DNA from: Rhizophagus clarus | Lineage: Eukaryota > Glomeromycota > Glomeromycetes > Glomerales > Glomeraceae | DNA: 64,000 bases | Reading direction: 5' to 3' | NCBI GenBank assembly: GCA_015698045.1 | Contig: BLAL01000215.1 | Span: forward strand, 372,001 to 436,000 | In this document: positions 20,729 to 33,503 of the stretch, in pieces | Layout: each line of letters begins with the position of its first letter | Numbering within the stretch: the stretch's first letter is position 1 | Notes under the pieces: model-generated | The model's database searches: none | What the model saw: the letters and a program-made list of their open reading frames with translations, nothing else | What the model was told of the DNA's origin: nothing | Translations under genes and position numbers: made by a program

Positions 20729-22697
20729 ATGAATAGAAAAAAATCATTCTTGTTGTTATTAGTACTCTTCCTAGTCTTTTGTGTCAATGTCGATACTGCG
20801 GCACAAAACTACATTTCTAATATAGATCGCTCAAACATACCTAAAAATATTTTGTTTTGTTCTTTGTTCGGCGGAAGAAGTCATCTTAGACCAATGTTAG
20901 ACATTGCTGAGATATTGATTGAAAGAGGCTACAATGTAAGGAATTTTTTTTTTTATTAACGTTGATCGATGTTCAACTCGCTCATATTTTCATTCCCGAT
21001 AGATGACATTATTGGCGTCAGGAAAAAATGAATTGTCATCAGAGTATCCAGCTGTTAAGCACATTTCATTAGGTCCTAAGGTGAACGTGAAAGATTTGGA
21101 AAATGATGGAATTAATGTAGAACTAGATTATAATGGAATGATAAAAATTTGGGAATTAGGCGTAAAATCCTACAAAAGAGCATACGAAAAATACAAAAGT
21201 ATCGCTGAAGATTATAACATAGACTTAATATTTTGCGATTTACTGCTAAATGATGCTTGTATAGATGCTGCTCATACCCTAAAGAAACCCGTTGTTGCAT
21301 TAGTTTCGGTACTTCAAAGTAATTACACTTACCAGTTTTAAGTTATTAAAACGTCACTTACAGTATTAAAAAAAAAAAAACCGCTTATTATAAAAAAAAT
21401 TATTTTCTTCTTTTTTAGTGGTGGACCCTAAACCATATAAATCTGATCCAATTTTTGGCTGTAAAATCTCATTAGAAAATGAATCAATTTTAGAAAGATT
21501 TAGATGTAGTTTTGTTCAAATTTTACGATATATTTATTCGATAAGTGATATGACGAAAGAGTTAAATGATATAAGAAAACAAATGAATGTTGAACCTGAT
21601 CAAATGGCTCTTGGAAGTTCAAAAGTTTCTTTAACTTTGGTTGATACTTTCTTCGGGTTTGAGGTAAGTTATTAAAAAATAAAATTATTATTTGTTTAAA
21701 TTATTAAGACGATTTTTTTTATTCTCAATTTCTAGTTACCACAAGCTTTACCGCCGTATATTCAGGTAAATCAATTATATACAATATATATATTTTGTTG
21801 TATTAATATGAAATGTTAATGTTATTTCAGGAAATTGGGCCGATATTATCAGAAAAATATCCACCGCTTACTCCCGAACTTTCTAATTTTATAAATGGGC
21901 ACGAACGCGTTTTGTATGTAGCTTTCGGTACACTTTACTTCGCAACCACTGATAACAACAATATACTTTTACAGTCGTTTATAGAAGCAATTAACAAAAA
22001 AATAATAGACGGTGTAGTTTGGGCATTAGTTGAGACATCAAAAGATGATTTCTATCCTACATTAAAGTTATCTGACGGTACACAAGTTCAAACTTTACCA
22101 ATTCTAAATAACGAACATCCACATATTTATATTACAAAGTTTGCTCCGCAATTCGCGGTACTTAATCATACTAATACGAAATTATTTTTTAGTCATGGAG
22201 GAGCAGGAAGTACTCATGAATCTTTATATACGGGTACTCCTATGTTAGTTTTACCATTTGCTGGTGATCAGATGGGTAACGCTCAAAAATTAGTTTCAGC
22301 TGGTGTAGCATCATTATTAAAATTGACTACTTTGGATGTTAATGATATTCTAAATAAGATGGATTCATTATTAAAGGATGAGAACGTAAAGAATAATACG
22401 GAGAGATTAAAAGTTTTGGCTAAAATTAACAGTAAGAGAAAATATAGAGCTGCTGATTTAATTGAATATATTTTGCATAGTAGTTCTTTTATCGAATATG
22501 TCAATGATAATTTTTTAAAAGAATGGGTCCCTGCTGAAACTAGGATGGGATTTATTAGAGCAAATAATCTTGATATTTATGCAATTTTATTATCAATCAC
22601 TTTTAGTATTGTTGGAATAATTGTTGTTACATTGATTAAATTTATTAGATTTGTTATAGGTTCTTCGTCAAATAATATAAAACCAAAAAAAGATTAA
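20729..22697 (+). CDS. UDP-glycosyltransferase (GT1 family), membrane-anchored
   Basis: Exons 20729-20935, 21003-21318, 21419-21663, 21736-21765 and 21831-22697 give 554 residues, near the family's usual length. Introns of 67, 100, 72 and 65 bp are GT-AG and phase-consistent. A signal peptide (KKSFLLLLVLFLVFCVNV) opens the protein. The N-terminal acceptor domain starts NILFCSLFGGRSHLRP. The C-terminal GT-B half holds FAPQFAVLNH and the UGT signature FSHGGAGSTHESLYTGTP (His388), with PFAGDQ (Asp412, Gln413) contacting the UDP-sugar. A C-terminal TM helix (about residues 514-540) and a Lys tail suggest type I topology in the ER, active site lumenal, as in animal UGTs. It should transfer a sugar from UDP-sugar to a lipophilic acceptor; donor and acceptor cannot be told. 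The ATG at 20729 is the first in frame after the TATA. Confidence 0.88.
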
Positions 22698-23494
22698 TCA
22701 TTTAAAAAATAATTTGGTTTAAATATTAGTCAAACTGCATGATTTGATTCTTTATTATTTATATTCTCAAAATTTTTATGTATATTTTTAAATAAATAAA
22801 TTTTTATAGGACGCGTATTACAGTACTAAAATAAGATAACTATTTTATTTTATTTGATTTTTCCTGGTGGTAACCATAGTAACAATATTGCATTAAAATA
22901 TAAAAAAGCTACTATATGTAATTAAATGACTAAATATAGACCACAAACAAAGTAGGCGCGCCGGTCACCTGGTTGAAGACCAAAAGACAACTCTACGCCG
23001 ACTTTAATAACTCAAGTAACAATGGTAACGGGAAGAAATAAAAAAAGATAAAAGTAATACAGAGAAAGAAGAAAACACATCTAATAGTATTAATATGGAA
23101 TCGCGATGATTGTCCCGTTGACCTAAGTGGAGGAAGCTTTTTTGGTCCTTCATCGAATGAACGCCCGTAAATATATTCAGGTTATGGTTTTTCCGAGGTT
23201 GGAGTGGAGGAATGAGTTTATCACGTGATGCTCCGGATCCGGGCGATGAAGTAATAGTTGCTGGCGAGTACGATTATTTCCACACTTACTTTGGCGATAA
23301 AAAGACGTTCCAAATTTGAATTTATATCCTTGTAAACTGCGTGTAAAAATTTCAACAATAATGTTTTCCCTATCGAAGATCGGTACGTGAAAGTTCTGAA
23401 GAGGTTACCCAGTTATAGTTGCGGACGAAACCCAAAATTTAAAGTCGAAACGTTCCGTCCTTCAAGTGGTAAAATACGAAACTTTTCGAAAGAT

Positions 23495-23960
23495 CGATAC
23501 TCAGGCAAGATTGTCGAAACCTTCCGATATTGACGAAACTCTTGCAATATTGGCGAAACCTGAAACCTCTTTGGTCATGTGAAAAAATAAAATCGACCAA
23601 TTAAATCGAGATATAAAATCACGTGTCATCAATCTGAAAAATAAAATATAATAAATTAAAAATAGTTAGTTTACACATTTATTGTGTAATAGTGTAATTT
23701 ATATAATCGTTTATAAATTTCATTCAATAAAGGTTTAAAATTTTATATAATTTGATTCTGAAATATTCCGCAAAAATTTATAATTAAACAGTTAACCAAT
23801 AATAAGTTTTGATAGGTTTAGCTAATTTCGATAAGTTTCGTCAGTATCTGCATGTTCTGGAAGTTTCGGAGGTTTCGGAAATTTGGAAGTCCGGCGAAAC
23901 TAGTTTCGCCAAGTTTTGGAATCGACTCCCGACGAAACTCATAGGTTTCGCCCGCAACAC
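23495..23960. repeat. CGAAAC / GTTTCG repeat block in inverted arrangement
   Basis: At about 23417-23570 the motif CGAAAC recurs at irregular short spacing. At about 23800-23960 its complement GTTTCG recurs. The reverse complement of 23510-23570 resembles 23805-23870 ('aagtttcgtcagtat' against 'agagtttcgtcaatat'). The layout suggests a foldback or MITE-like element of roughly 0.5 kb with degenerate, internally repetitive terminal inverted repeats. Confidence 0.5.
23893..23910. repeat. Perfect 18-bp palindrome
   Basis: GGCGAAACTAGTTTCGCC equals its own reverse complement. It lies inside the GTTTCG repeat block and joins one CGAAAC unit to one GTTTCG unit head to head. Confidence 0.9.
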
Positions 23961-26712
23961 TATACCCAATTCTCTGGGAACAAGGTTGTAAATAGCGAAG
24001 TAAACCGGATGCTAAGCATGAGTAGAGAAATATTCGGTTAAATTGAATCAAGGACTTTGACAAAAGAATCAATTTATTCATCTTTTAATAAGAAGATAAG
24101 ATCGCGTCTGTGATGTTCAAAAATTTTAATATCTTGACGGTGACCAAAACAAAGGTCTAAGTAAGCGTTGGTGACCGTTTCCGAATTACAGTTGATGATT
24201 TAATCCGATGACCAATAATTTTAGAGGGACGTTCCGAGGTAGGAGAGTTGAAGTGATTGTAATTGGTCCAAAGGGAAGTATAATCTCGGTCTGTAAGAGT
24301 ATCTGATATGTAAGAATAGGAATGAGTCTAATAGACGATTAATTTTGTCTGCCGCGATAGGAGGACGAGACTATTTCCGTACGTTCCGATCAATATGTGA
24401 ACTATCACTCCATAAATATTTGCTGTGCGATACGGGTGTTAATAAGAATTAGATCTGCAGATGAAGTTCCCTCTCTATCTAGTTGTTCAACTGTATCATT
24501 ATTGGGTGTCCCCACAGTGGGCTTTGATTTTAATGTAATGAAATCGAAAGATTCTTATGATCATGATATTTAATCAACTTCCAGACGCAGACAGTAAAGG
24601 AGTTTGTTTGTGTTGTTGCAGAGTACTGTAATTCGTGAGATAACCGCACATATATAGGAGTGATGAACGAATAATAATTTTTGAAACTTAGTTATTTAAA
24701 TAGGTTAAGTATTAGATAAATTTAGATATCAGTAAATAACCAGAATATGCGTCCTCTTATACTAGTATTTCCTCTAACTTAACACAATATTAAATTATGA
24801 CCGTTTATAAATTTAATTTTCTTTTGTCTCTTCTCTTTATTTTATCTTATTTCCTTTCCCTTTGTAGTTTGCACTTATACATCACCTGTTTAAATTTATA
24901 TAATGAATTTTAGAAGAGTTGGCTCATCTCGGTGGGTATATTATAGTTGTATTTCTCACAATTTATGTATACTGTTATTTGTACTGTTCACTAATTTTTA
25001 AATTAAATAAAAATTAGTAACAAATTTTTGTATAATTTCCTCTAAATAAAAACATTTTATTTGTTTATTTTTTTTTTTTTTGTTGTTAATTTTACCTGGC
25101 AATCCTGCTGAAATTGATAAATATAACGATTTGATAAGGAATCTGAAAACAGTTACTTGATAGTACTTATAATGGACAATCATTTACTTTCTTTAAAAAT
25201 ACTTGAACAATGTTTAAACCAGTACTCTACTCAATTAGGTTTTGAAACAAAAGCTGGTTGAGCTGAAAAGAAGGTAAAGTTTAGTCACGGGAAATGTATA
25301 AATGAGAACATGGTGGTAAATATGTGACAAAAAAAAAAAAAAAATTAAATCCTATTCGAAAAAAACAAAATTATATAATTTTACGCTAAATGCTCATACC
25401 GTATAAGTATGGTTTTTGTAAAATATCCCTTTTTCATGTCACTTAGGTGCTACTATTTTGAGAAGGATTTTGCGTAATAAATTTTCTGATCAGGATATTT
25501 AGGCCGGACTAAGCAAATAGCGTGTTTCATATAATATGTAGAGTTAGAGAGATGAGGGAAGACTAATTTATCGGCCAAAACATTAAAAAAATAACAAATT
25601 TGAAGTCACATGATTTTATCAATTTTCATCCAATCAAAAGTATTTTGAAACAAATATAATAAGGGATTACGTTAAAAGTACTTTTTGCTTGCTATAAAAA
25701 TCGAATAAGAAATTTTAAGGATCTTTATTATTTAATGAAATTTTATTTTTATGACAATAAAAAAACAAAATAATTAAACTCCGATTGTGCAGATCACATG
25801 ATTTTCAGGGAGGATACTGATACCTGGGGGGAAATGTTCATACAAATAAGCAATGTTATTTCATAATTTACATAATTATACTACTAATCACATTGCATTT
25901 TATTAAGTATTACAAATTTGATAGTACTATAAGCAGATAAATAAGCATTAAGGGAATATGTGGTACAATTCATATCATGTACCGTTGAAATTATTAATAT
26001 ATGTATATATGTAACTTTTATTATATTCATTTTTAAGGAAAAATTTATTTGTGTTAATATAGATGAAATTCATTTCTTCACATTTTGTGAAAAATTATCT
26101 TGTATTCTTCATTTATTCATAAAATTAAATTATGAAAAAAAAAAAAATGTTTAAATACTTTTCGTAACAAAGAAAAATTATAATTGAAACATGAAAAAAA
26201 TATTAAATTTGATATATAATGAGTTAAAGAAAGAAAAGTGAATATTAAAGAAAGAATTGTGAAAATATTATAATATTAACGTGTAACTGTACGGAAATGA
26301 AATGCAGGCGTGCGGATAAATATTTGATCGTCGGAAAATTCCGTCCTCAGGTATTAACCATTTCCATTTTTGAGGCATTTATTACAAGATGTTCAAGTAA
26401 AGTAATGGTTTCCTAAACAACAATTACAATATCAACAACAAAAAAACGAAAACGATAATTATTGTAACAATGATTAATCGACAAATACCTGTTTTGTCGC
26501 GACTGTGTAATAAGAAAACCTGAAATTAAAACGTTTTATTTTTTTTTTATATACTTTAGATTACGAACGGAGTTATTTGGTAATGAGAACACGTAAATCT
26601 TTTGCTAACATTTATTAGTGATTACGTTTATTATTTATCAAAACATGAAAAAAAAATTGTTGTTTAATTTCAGTCGTAACATCCACGAGCAAACTTTACT
26701 GAAAAAAAATCA

Positions 26713-26722
26713 TATATATAAA
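26713..26722 (+). promoter_or_regulatory. TATA-like element
   Basis: 'tatatataaa' lies about 85-95 bp upstream of the ATG at 26808, a distance close to that of other TATA-like boxes in this window. Confidence 0.4.
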
Positions 26723-26807
26723 AAACCTTTGTTGAAAAAATGATTCTCAGACGCAAACATTTTAAAGAAGATAAAAATAAAAACTTCCCTCTTATTAAAA
26801 AAAAAAA

Positions 26808-27335
26808 ATGCATACCAGGCAACTTAGGAATACTGAATCCACTCGCCCAATGTTAAATAATTTATTTAATCAATTTAATTTTGAAAACATTTATCAACTT
26901 CCTTATAATAATAATGCACAGATACTTGCGATTCTATCAAGAAGAAGAGCTAGCAGAAGAATTCAAAGATTAACGGGAAGAATTTTAATGAGACGGAACG
27001 TAGAACGTGAAGCTCATCGTTTGCAAGTTCATAGTCGGTATATAATTAATTTGGCAACAGATTATATTTGGAATTTGCATTCAACACCCTCCCAAAGATA
27101 TCAATTTACAAATCTCGCTAATAATGTAAATAATATTAATCAAAATCGCGCCTCAAGAGTTCGTCGAATAGATAACACAAGTACTCTTGATAATATAATT
27201 AGGATTAATAATACTCAAGTAACTAACAATTCTTTTGAAAATGAATTTTTTAACGGAACGAACTTCGATGATAACAACACTTTCGAATCTTTAATTTTAC
27301 CTGCTGGATTTTTAGGTTCTTCTTCATTTATCTGA
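26808..27335 (+). CDS. Orphan 175-residue Arg/Asn-rich protein
   Basis: A single-exon frame starts with ATG after an A run and a plausible TATA box. Residues about 43-80 are Arg-rich and likely helical (SRRRASRRIQRLTGRILMRR). Residues about 100-165 are Asn-rich, and the C-terminus is hydrophobic and Ser-rich (LILPAGFLGSSSFI). There is no signal peptide, TM helix or recognised domain. The basic helix could bind nucleic acid or acidic partners, but I do not recognise the family. It stands alone in a gene-poor stretch. It could be a lineage-specific gene or, less likely, a chance frame. Confidence 0.5.
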   Translation: MHTRQLRNTESTRPMLNNLFNQFNFENIYQLPYNNNAQILAILSRRRASRRIQRLTGRILMRRNVEREAHRLQVHSRYIINLATDYIWNLHSTPSQRYQFTNLANNVNNINQNRASRVRRIDNTSTLDNIIRINNTQVTNNSFENEFFNGTNFDDNNTFESLILPAGFLGSSSFI

Positions 27336-29299
27336 TAGTATAAATTTAAGTGTAAAGTTGTGTTTGTTTTACTTTATTTACTTTAAAATCACATTTTTCT
27401 TTCTGCTTTTGTTTATCTTTTTTTATGAACGCATTTCCATTTAGTTCACTTTACATTTTCCATTTGAGAAACGTCTTTAAAAAAACCGTCTTCTTGAAAC
27501 ATATACATACACCTGCATAATTATCTGATATTCATAGAAATAAATATTATTCAAGTTTCTGCATTACTATTGTTTATTTATTTATTATATATGCACAAAA
27601 CTTACTGTATAATCAATTATACTATATTATACTTTATATTTTGTATGTACTAACCGAGTTACACAATAAAGTTAAAAATATAGTAACTGATTTGAAACTA
27701 TAAAACTCCATATATTAATTATGATTAGATTTACTTGATTATTTTTTTACCTTTCTAGTAATTGCTTTAGTCATTTAAAATAAAATTCACGAGTTATTAA
27801 AACCGAGTTTATGCCTTAAATGATTTAGTTTATTTTATACAAAAAAAAAACGGAAACCTGCATATATTCAAAAAGTAAATAAATAAAATAAATAAATAAA
27901 TACGTAAATTTTATTAAAAAATGTTACATACATTAAAAAACAAAAACTGCGGGATGTTAAACATATGTGGTAATAATTCACCATAATAATTACTTTTAAA
28001 GTTATCATTTGAGAATTATAATAACAAACTCATTAAATTATTTATGACCGTGCGCCGATTCAATTTACGTTTACGTTTGACGCTTATCAAATTGATTATT
28101 TATTAAAAAAAAAAGATCTAATATTTTTATAATGTTTGGTACATTGTCCCGTGTTACACGTTGGTAATCAAGTATGTAATCTTAAGTAATCCGATTTGCT
28201 AATGATCTTTGACAGTAAATTTTAACTTTGTACAACGAGAATGGAAGAATCGTCTAGATTTTTGGTCCGTGCTACATTGTGCTACATGATAACCAATTGA
28301 AGATGAGGTACATAGAACGCGAAATTATTTAACACTATGTACGAGTTCCTTTATATAGATATGTGAATAACTAAAAATATAAAATAAGAGAATTATCAGG
28401 TCATTGAGTTTCGAATTCTACTGTTAAAAAACATTTCGGAATAATCTTATCTGGAAACTATTATCTTATTTAATCTTTTTTTTCTCCTCAGTGTATAAAT
28501 ACAGTAATTTAAATTATATTATTTTTACCAGTAGAATTATAGATATTCTCTTCTCCTCTATTATTATAAGTCAGAATGTAATGAATATTCTTTTTTATTT
28601 TATAAATAAATAATTAGTTTTCATTTATCCATTAATTGAAGTTATTTATTTTAGTTTATAATAATAACTATTGAAAAAATAAAGCGTGTCTTCCCTATTA
28701 TTATAATTGGAATGTAATGAATATTCATTTTATTATTATAAAAAAAAATTAATTCTTACTTATCCGTTAATTGAGATTGCCTATTTTAGTTCTTGAATCA
28801 TCCGATCCGGATCAATCCGGAAGAAATCCGGATGTGAGTACAGGAATTTGAAAGTGTTACAATCAGAACTGCTGTTGATAACGGATTTTCATGCACCTCA
28901 TTCATGTATGATAAACTTTTTTTTTCAATGAATATGAACAAAGATTTGCCGATAATTATTGTACAAATAAATAACATGCTTATTTGTTATTATTTTTTTA
29001 TGATTGTTCTAACGTTATTCAACATCTAAAACTTTAGAAAGGTCCATTATTGGAAATAAACAGAGAACATTTACATCAAGTTCATTTGGTGCGTTACTAA
29101 CCAAAACGAAGTTTTTAGAGAGTTTCCACGAGTTATTTCAGCATTTGTGTGGGTTAATACCTTTAAATTTTATTGTTGGAATATGAATGTATGGATGTAA
29201 CGCTTCGTTTGTCGTGAGTTTTTATGTAGCTATTATATAGCTTGATGCTACTTACAAAAATTAACGGTTTATTAATAAAATAAATTGCTACTATTAAAT
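27336..29299. other. A+T-rich spacer
   Basis: A probable 3' UTR of the orphan gene with 'aaataaatatta' near 27540 begins the stretch. The rest is A+T-rich without coding frames, apart from the 28556-28791 tandem repeat and a cluster of 'atccgg' words at 28800-28836. Confidence 0.5.
28556..28791 (+). repeat. Two diverged direct repeats of about 100 bp
   Basis: 28556-28657 and 28693-28791 share the order 'ctattattataa', 'gaatgtaatgaatattc', 'ttatcc(a/g)ttaattga' and 'attttagtt'. They are separated by about 35 bp. A non-coding tandem duplication. Confidence 0.6.
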
Positions 29300-29962
29300 T
29301 TCTATATTGTAGTTTCACTTATGGTACCTTTGGATTTTCTTATTCACCATTTAACGAACGTAACTTCTTCGTTTGAATTGTTAAATTATTTTAAGGTAAA
29401 TATTCTTAGGTTTAAACTATTTTTATAGTAAAAGCAATTGTTAGACCAATTTCTACTTTTTTTTAAACTCAGGAAAGTTTAACATTTATTAAATTTGGAA
29501 TTTTAAAAATTTTCACCTTTTGAATAAAATATACTTTACAACATTTCTTTGATTTTTTATATAGATTGATATTTCTCAATAATCATGATGAGTGGCCGAC
29601 AGAAGATTTTTAACCAGTATTAAAAGCGACCCTTTTTGTAAGTTTAAAATACTTAATGTAGGAATAAGTACAAATGACGAAAGATTAAAATTTACATGGT
29701 TTACATTTATGTTATTCTTATTTTTGTTATATTAATACAGTGCTTTTTAAAATTGTTTAGGGAAAACAAGATTAAAATTTAAGATAATTGTACGTTCTAC
29801 GCGTGTTACACAAAGTTTAACCCGTGTCTTGGAACAGAATTATCGTCAGTCACAATTAAATACTCAAAAAATTCACCCGTATAATGAAAATTTTGAATAC
29901 ATGCCTAACATCAGAGGCTTGATTGGATCTATACTTGCTTTTAGAATTGATTACGGCATATG
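29300..29962 (+). pseudogene. Exon-like fragments of an unidentified gene
   Basis: Three open blocks are separated by intron-like GT...AG sequence. The first is about 29310-29393 (LMVPLDFLIHHLTNV) before 'gtaaat'. The second is about 29566-29638 (LNNHDEWPTEDF, then TAA, then PVLKATLF) before 'gtaag'. The third, 29763-29962, is a 66-codon frame (for example TRVTQSLTRVLEQNYRQ) after a 'tttag' acceptor. Composition is protein-like, but there is a stop in the middle block and no clear start. I do not recognise the protein. Confidence 0.35.
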
Positions 29963-32900
29963 AAGCATACCGTAATGCGTTAAATCGACGCAATGCCGTA
30001 ATTATTTAATGCAAAAAAATACAAAGTTATACGAGGCAAGTAAAAAATCTTTCTGGTTATCACAGATAATTTGATGTTTTATTAATTATCCAAATGGAAG
30101 AATCTATATTTCGTAATACCTTAAGGCAAATACGACGGCATCTATAATTGGATCGCTAATTTTATACAATTTTATGTGTGATTTAACTTGTTACGAAATC
30201 AACAATTAATTAACCATTTCATTGATCTATTTAGTTCTATGATTGAACTGGTTATCTCTGGTTTCATAAGTCGAATTAACATCATGAATCATGTTCACAA
30301 GAACTAGCGATGCTTTCTCAGCTTGATTACAAATTTTCCGGTATGCTCCAGAAATTGTGATACTTATTCAGGAATGTCGGTCTAAAATTTAAATTTGCGT
30401 CATTTCAATAATTTCGTTCACTGAAATTCATTAACATTCCAATTTTCATTAAGATATATGCATACCGAAAAAATAAGATTCAACGCATAGTACTTTAGAT
30501 ACCTTTATTCTCGTCGTGGTAAGGACGATCATCTTTAATTCTTAAATATTTGGCCAAATGAAATAATAGTTTTTTTTTTGATTGTTTTTGATGTTTTTAT
30601 TTTAATAATAAAATGATTTAATTAAATCGATGGATTATTTTTTACATAAACATTCCCCATGACTTCCATATTTGAATTATTTAACGTAATTGTAATTTGT
30701 ATGCTGTGGAGCATTCCAACAGAACTATTAATATAATAGGACATAAAATGCTTAAATTATACACCTAACTTCCGGAATAACATCGTATTGACCAGGATTA
30801 CAAAAATAATTTGCCGAACCATTGTTAATCATTTTTGATCGTTAAGTTCCTTGTACTAATCATGATGTACATTCCCAAAAATCAAACCTCGCTAATCGTC
30901 AATTTTAATTTAGAAGAAAGTCTTAATCTGCTGATTATCAATTCGTTATTAGTTATTTTATTTTTAGGTTTCAAGCGCATTTAAGTTCTAAACTCTCGTT
31001 CTCATTTCAATTTCAACTATCCTAGAGATACTGCGATTTCTATTTTAGTAGTTGAAGCTTCTAATATCAGTCGTTCTTTGAAGAAAACCAGTTTTTCTGA
31101 ATAAAAATTTCTATTGTTTTTTCGCCACTAAAAAATTTTACCCAAAAACTTTTTTTTCGTGGGTTCTAGTTCTCATGGAATGAAAAATTCTTGGATTATA
31201 CTTGATAGATTCTCATATTACTTATCATTGTAATAAAATTTCTTCTACAACATAAATTTACATTCGAATATTTTAAAAAAAAATTTTCGGAGAAATTTTT
31301 TGAATAAATTTTTGGAAAAATAAAAATTTTTAGAGAACATGTCACCGGGTTATAGAAATAATCAGAAAATCGTTTCAAAACGAAACTGATTGATTACGCA
31401 TTCAATGAAAGTTAAACATGAATTCCGAATTAATCTTGAATTTCATTACAGTACGATTTCTTTGTTTTCTAGACTTCTTACGGGAATCATCTTATGAAGC
31501 AAACGGAGAAAAATAATGTTACTTTGTTATTTAAGTTCATGCATCATATCGCTGATTCTTTCATGGAATTTATACATACAGTATTTATTTATATGCACGA
31601 ATTTTTTAATTAGAGTCTACTGCGGGTATGCGTGTATGGTTGATATACTTTGTCGTTTCTACAAAATTTGAATTTTTATTTTTATTTTTTATTTTTTTTG
31701 AAAAAAAAATGACGTTTACGCCAAGCAAAAAAAAAATTTAGATTCTCGTAACCCGGCCGCCTCAGTTTACAAAAATTCATGATTTTTTTTATCATGTGAC
31801 AATGAAAGTATTATTTGCGAGAAGATTGCATTGGTTCGTTCACTCTCTCATATGGTAAGGACCTTTAAACTTGAACTTTGACCAACGAAAAAATAGAGAA
31901 AGTTCAATGTCTGAGGCACACAAACGCAGCTATGGGACGTCATGAACCTTATGAGTTCTTGGAGAATTCAAAGTCTGGCCATTGTCGAATGATGAGGGTG
32001 TTATTAAGTAGTACCGAATTTGATTTACTAAATCAACCGGCTGATTGAAAAAAAAACAAAAAAGTACGTCAGTGAACGGCCCAGAAGCGCCTTCAGAAAA
32101 AGGGAGAAAATTAACAAAAAGATTGACAGATTTTGCTATCCGAGAAACTTTAACAATATTATAGATTCAAATGATAGTACAACCAATTAATAGATGACGA
32201 TGCTTTATTTGATCAATAATGCTAGAAACAACTACGATATGCATTTATATTCTTCGTCATAAAATGACAACTCTCCTTGTCACTTTGTACGGATCATCAA
32301 TCGCTCATAATATATATTACAATAAATTATTATACTACGTATTTTCTTCAAACCCTCTTTTTCTGTCTTTATTTTGATTTGTGCATCAAAAGAAACACCA
32401 ATAATATTAAGAAAATTTTCTTTTTTATTATTTAAATCATATCTGATAAAATAACAAGTAACTTATTTTTTTTTATTTATTACGATAATAAGGGGGAACG
32501 GAATTAGAAATCGTAGTCAAGTCCGATTCTGGTATAACCTTTGCATAGTCCTTCGTTATACTCCGGACTAATTAACATTATTCCGCGCTAAAATTTCTAG
32601 TCTGGAATTAAATATTATATCTTATTATTTAAGAAAAAAAATACTACAGTAATTTAGTAACGAGAATTATGCTCATGTATAAACTTATCTTTTGTTATCT
32701 AGGGACTGAACTAATTCTGAAATGAGTATGCAGAAATCAGACAACAAATCATCCATTTCTCAGCAAAATCCCTAATACAAATTGGAAAATTAATATGAGT
32801 TACTAACCATACCGGTTCATAAATTCATCTATACAATATACGTAATCGTAATATATGACAAAGTTGGAATTTGTTTCTGCTGAAAACGATAAGTTCGAAA

Positions 32901-33057
32901 TCCGAAAATAAAAAAAAACAAAAATTCAAGAATTTATGGAAATGTGTTACAGTATGTCATATGTTCAGATCATATTGTTTATTTGTGACTTTATTTATAA
33001 AGGCGGTTGATCGGAATGATGTCAATTCGATTTACAACATAAAAATAAGGGGGTCTG
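29963..33057. other. 3-kb spacer, no gene recognised
   Basis: A+T-rich sequence without ATG-started frames of note. A 10-bp inverted pair ('attacggcat' near 29951 and 'atgccgtaat' near 29992) and a 55-codon open stretch at 31881-32048 are the only irregularities I see. Confidence 0.5.
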
Positions 33058-33245
33058 GTACGAAATCCCGAAACTCGAAATCCCGACAGTACACTGTCCC
33101 ACTCTAAATCCCGAAATGTCAAAATCCCGAATTAATATAATTCCGAAACTCGAATTCTATAATTCCGAATACCGGAATTTTATAATCTCGACGCTTCATA
33201 AGCCTGAAAGACAAAATATCGAAATTCAAAATCCTAAAATTTATT
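33058..33245 (+). repeat. Degenerate short tandem repeat, consensus AATCCCGAAA
   Basis: About a dozen imperfect copies of a roughly 10-bp unit (aatcccgaaa, aattccgaa) run through this segment, cleanest on the left and decaying to the right. It is non-coding. Confidence 0.7.
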
Positions 33246-33503
33246 AATATCAAAATTTTATTAGTCAAAATAAAAATAACTAGAAGAAAAATTAATGATA
33301 TTCGCTTTTTACTTTAATTATTTTATTTCGTTTATAAAGAAAAAGTGTCATAAATATGGTTTATAAAATTTTTTTTATTTTATTTATAAATTAAATTGTC
33401 ATAACTATGGTTATAACATATATTGTTTTTGAAACTATTTATACATATAAAAGTTTGATATAGAGCTTGGAACCGGACCAAAAAACCTTAACCGGTTAAT
33501 AAC

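Larger units (their letters stand above)
22698..26712. other. 4-kb gene-poor region with GTTTCG repeats
   Basis: A likely 3' UTR with 'aataaataaa' near 22790 ends the glycosyltransferase gene. From about 22940 to 24700 the sequence is less A+T-rich and contains the GTTTCG-rich repeats described separately, but no frame longer than a chance one. From 24700 to 26700 it is A+T-rich with simple runs. Small open frames at 23809, 24998 and 25960 start with TTG, GTG or ATG but have no conserved features. Confidence 0.5.

Noticed and set aside
23809-24081. Overlapping small frames on both strands in the GTTTCG block
   Set aside because: They read through the repeats (Phe/Arg/Ser patterns from GTTTCG units), one starting with TTG; the repeat explains them.
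29951-30001. 10-bp inverted pair (attacggcat / atgccgtaat)
   Set aside because: Too short and loose on its own to call an element; noted only within the spacer description.
31881-32048. 55-codon open stretch with protein-like composition
   Set aside because: No convincing splice sites or homology, and length is near what chance allows in a 64-kb window.
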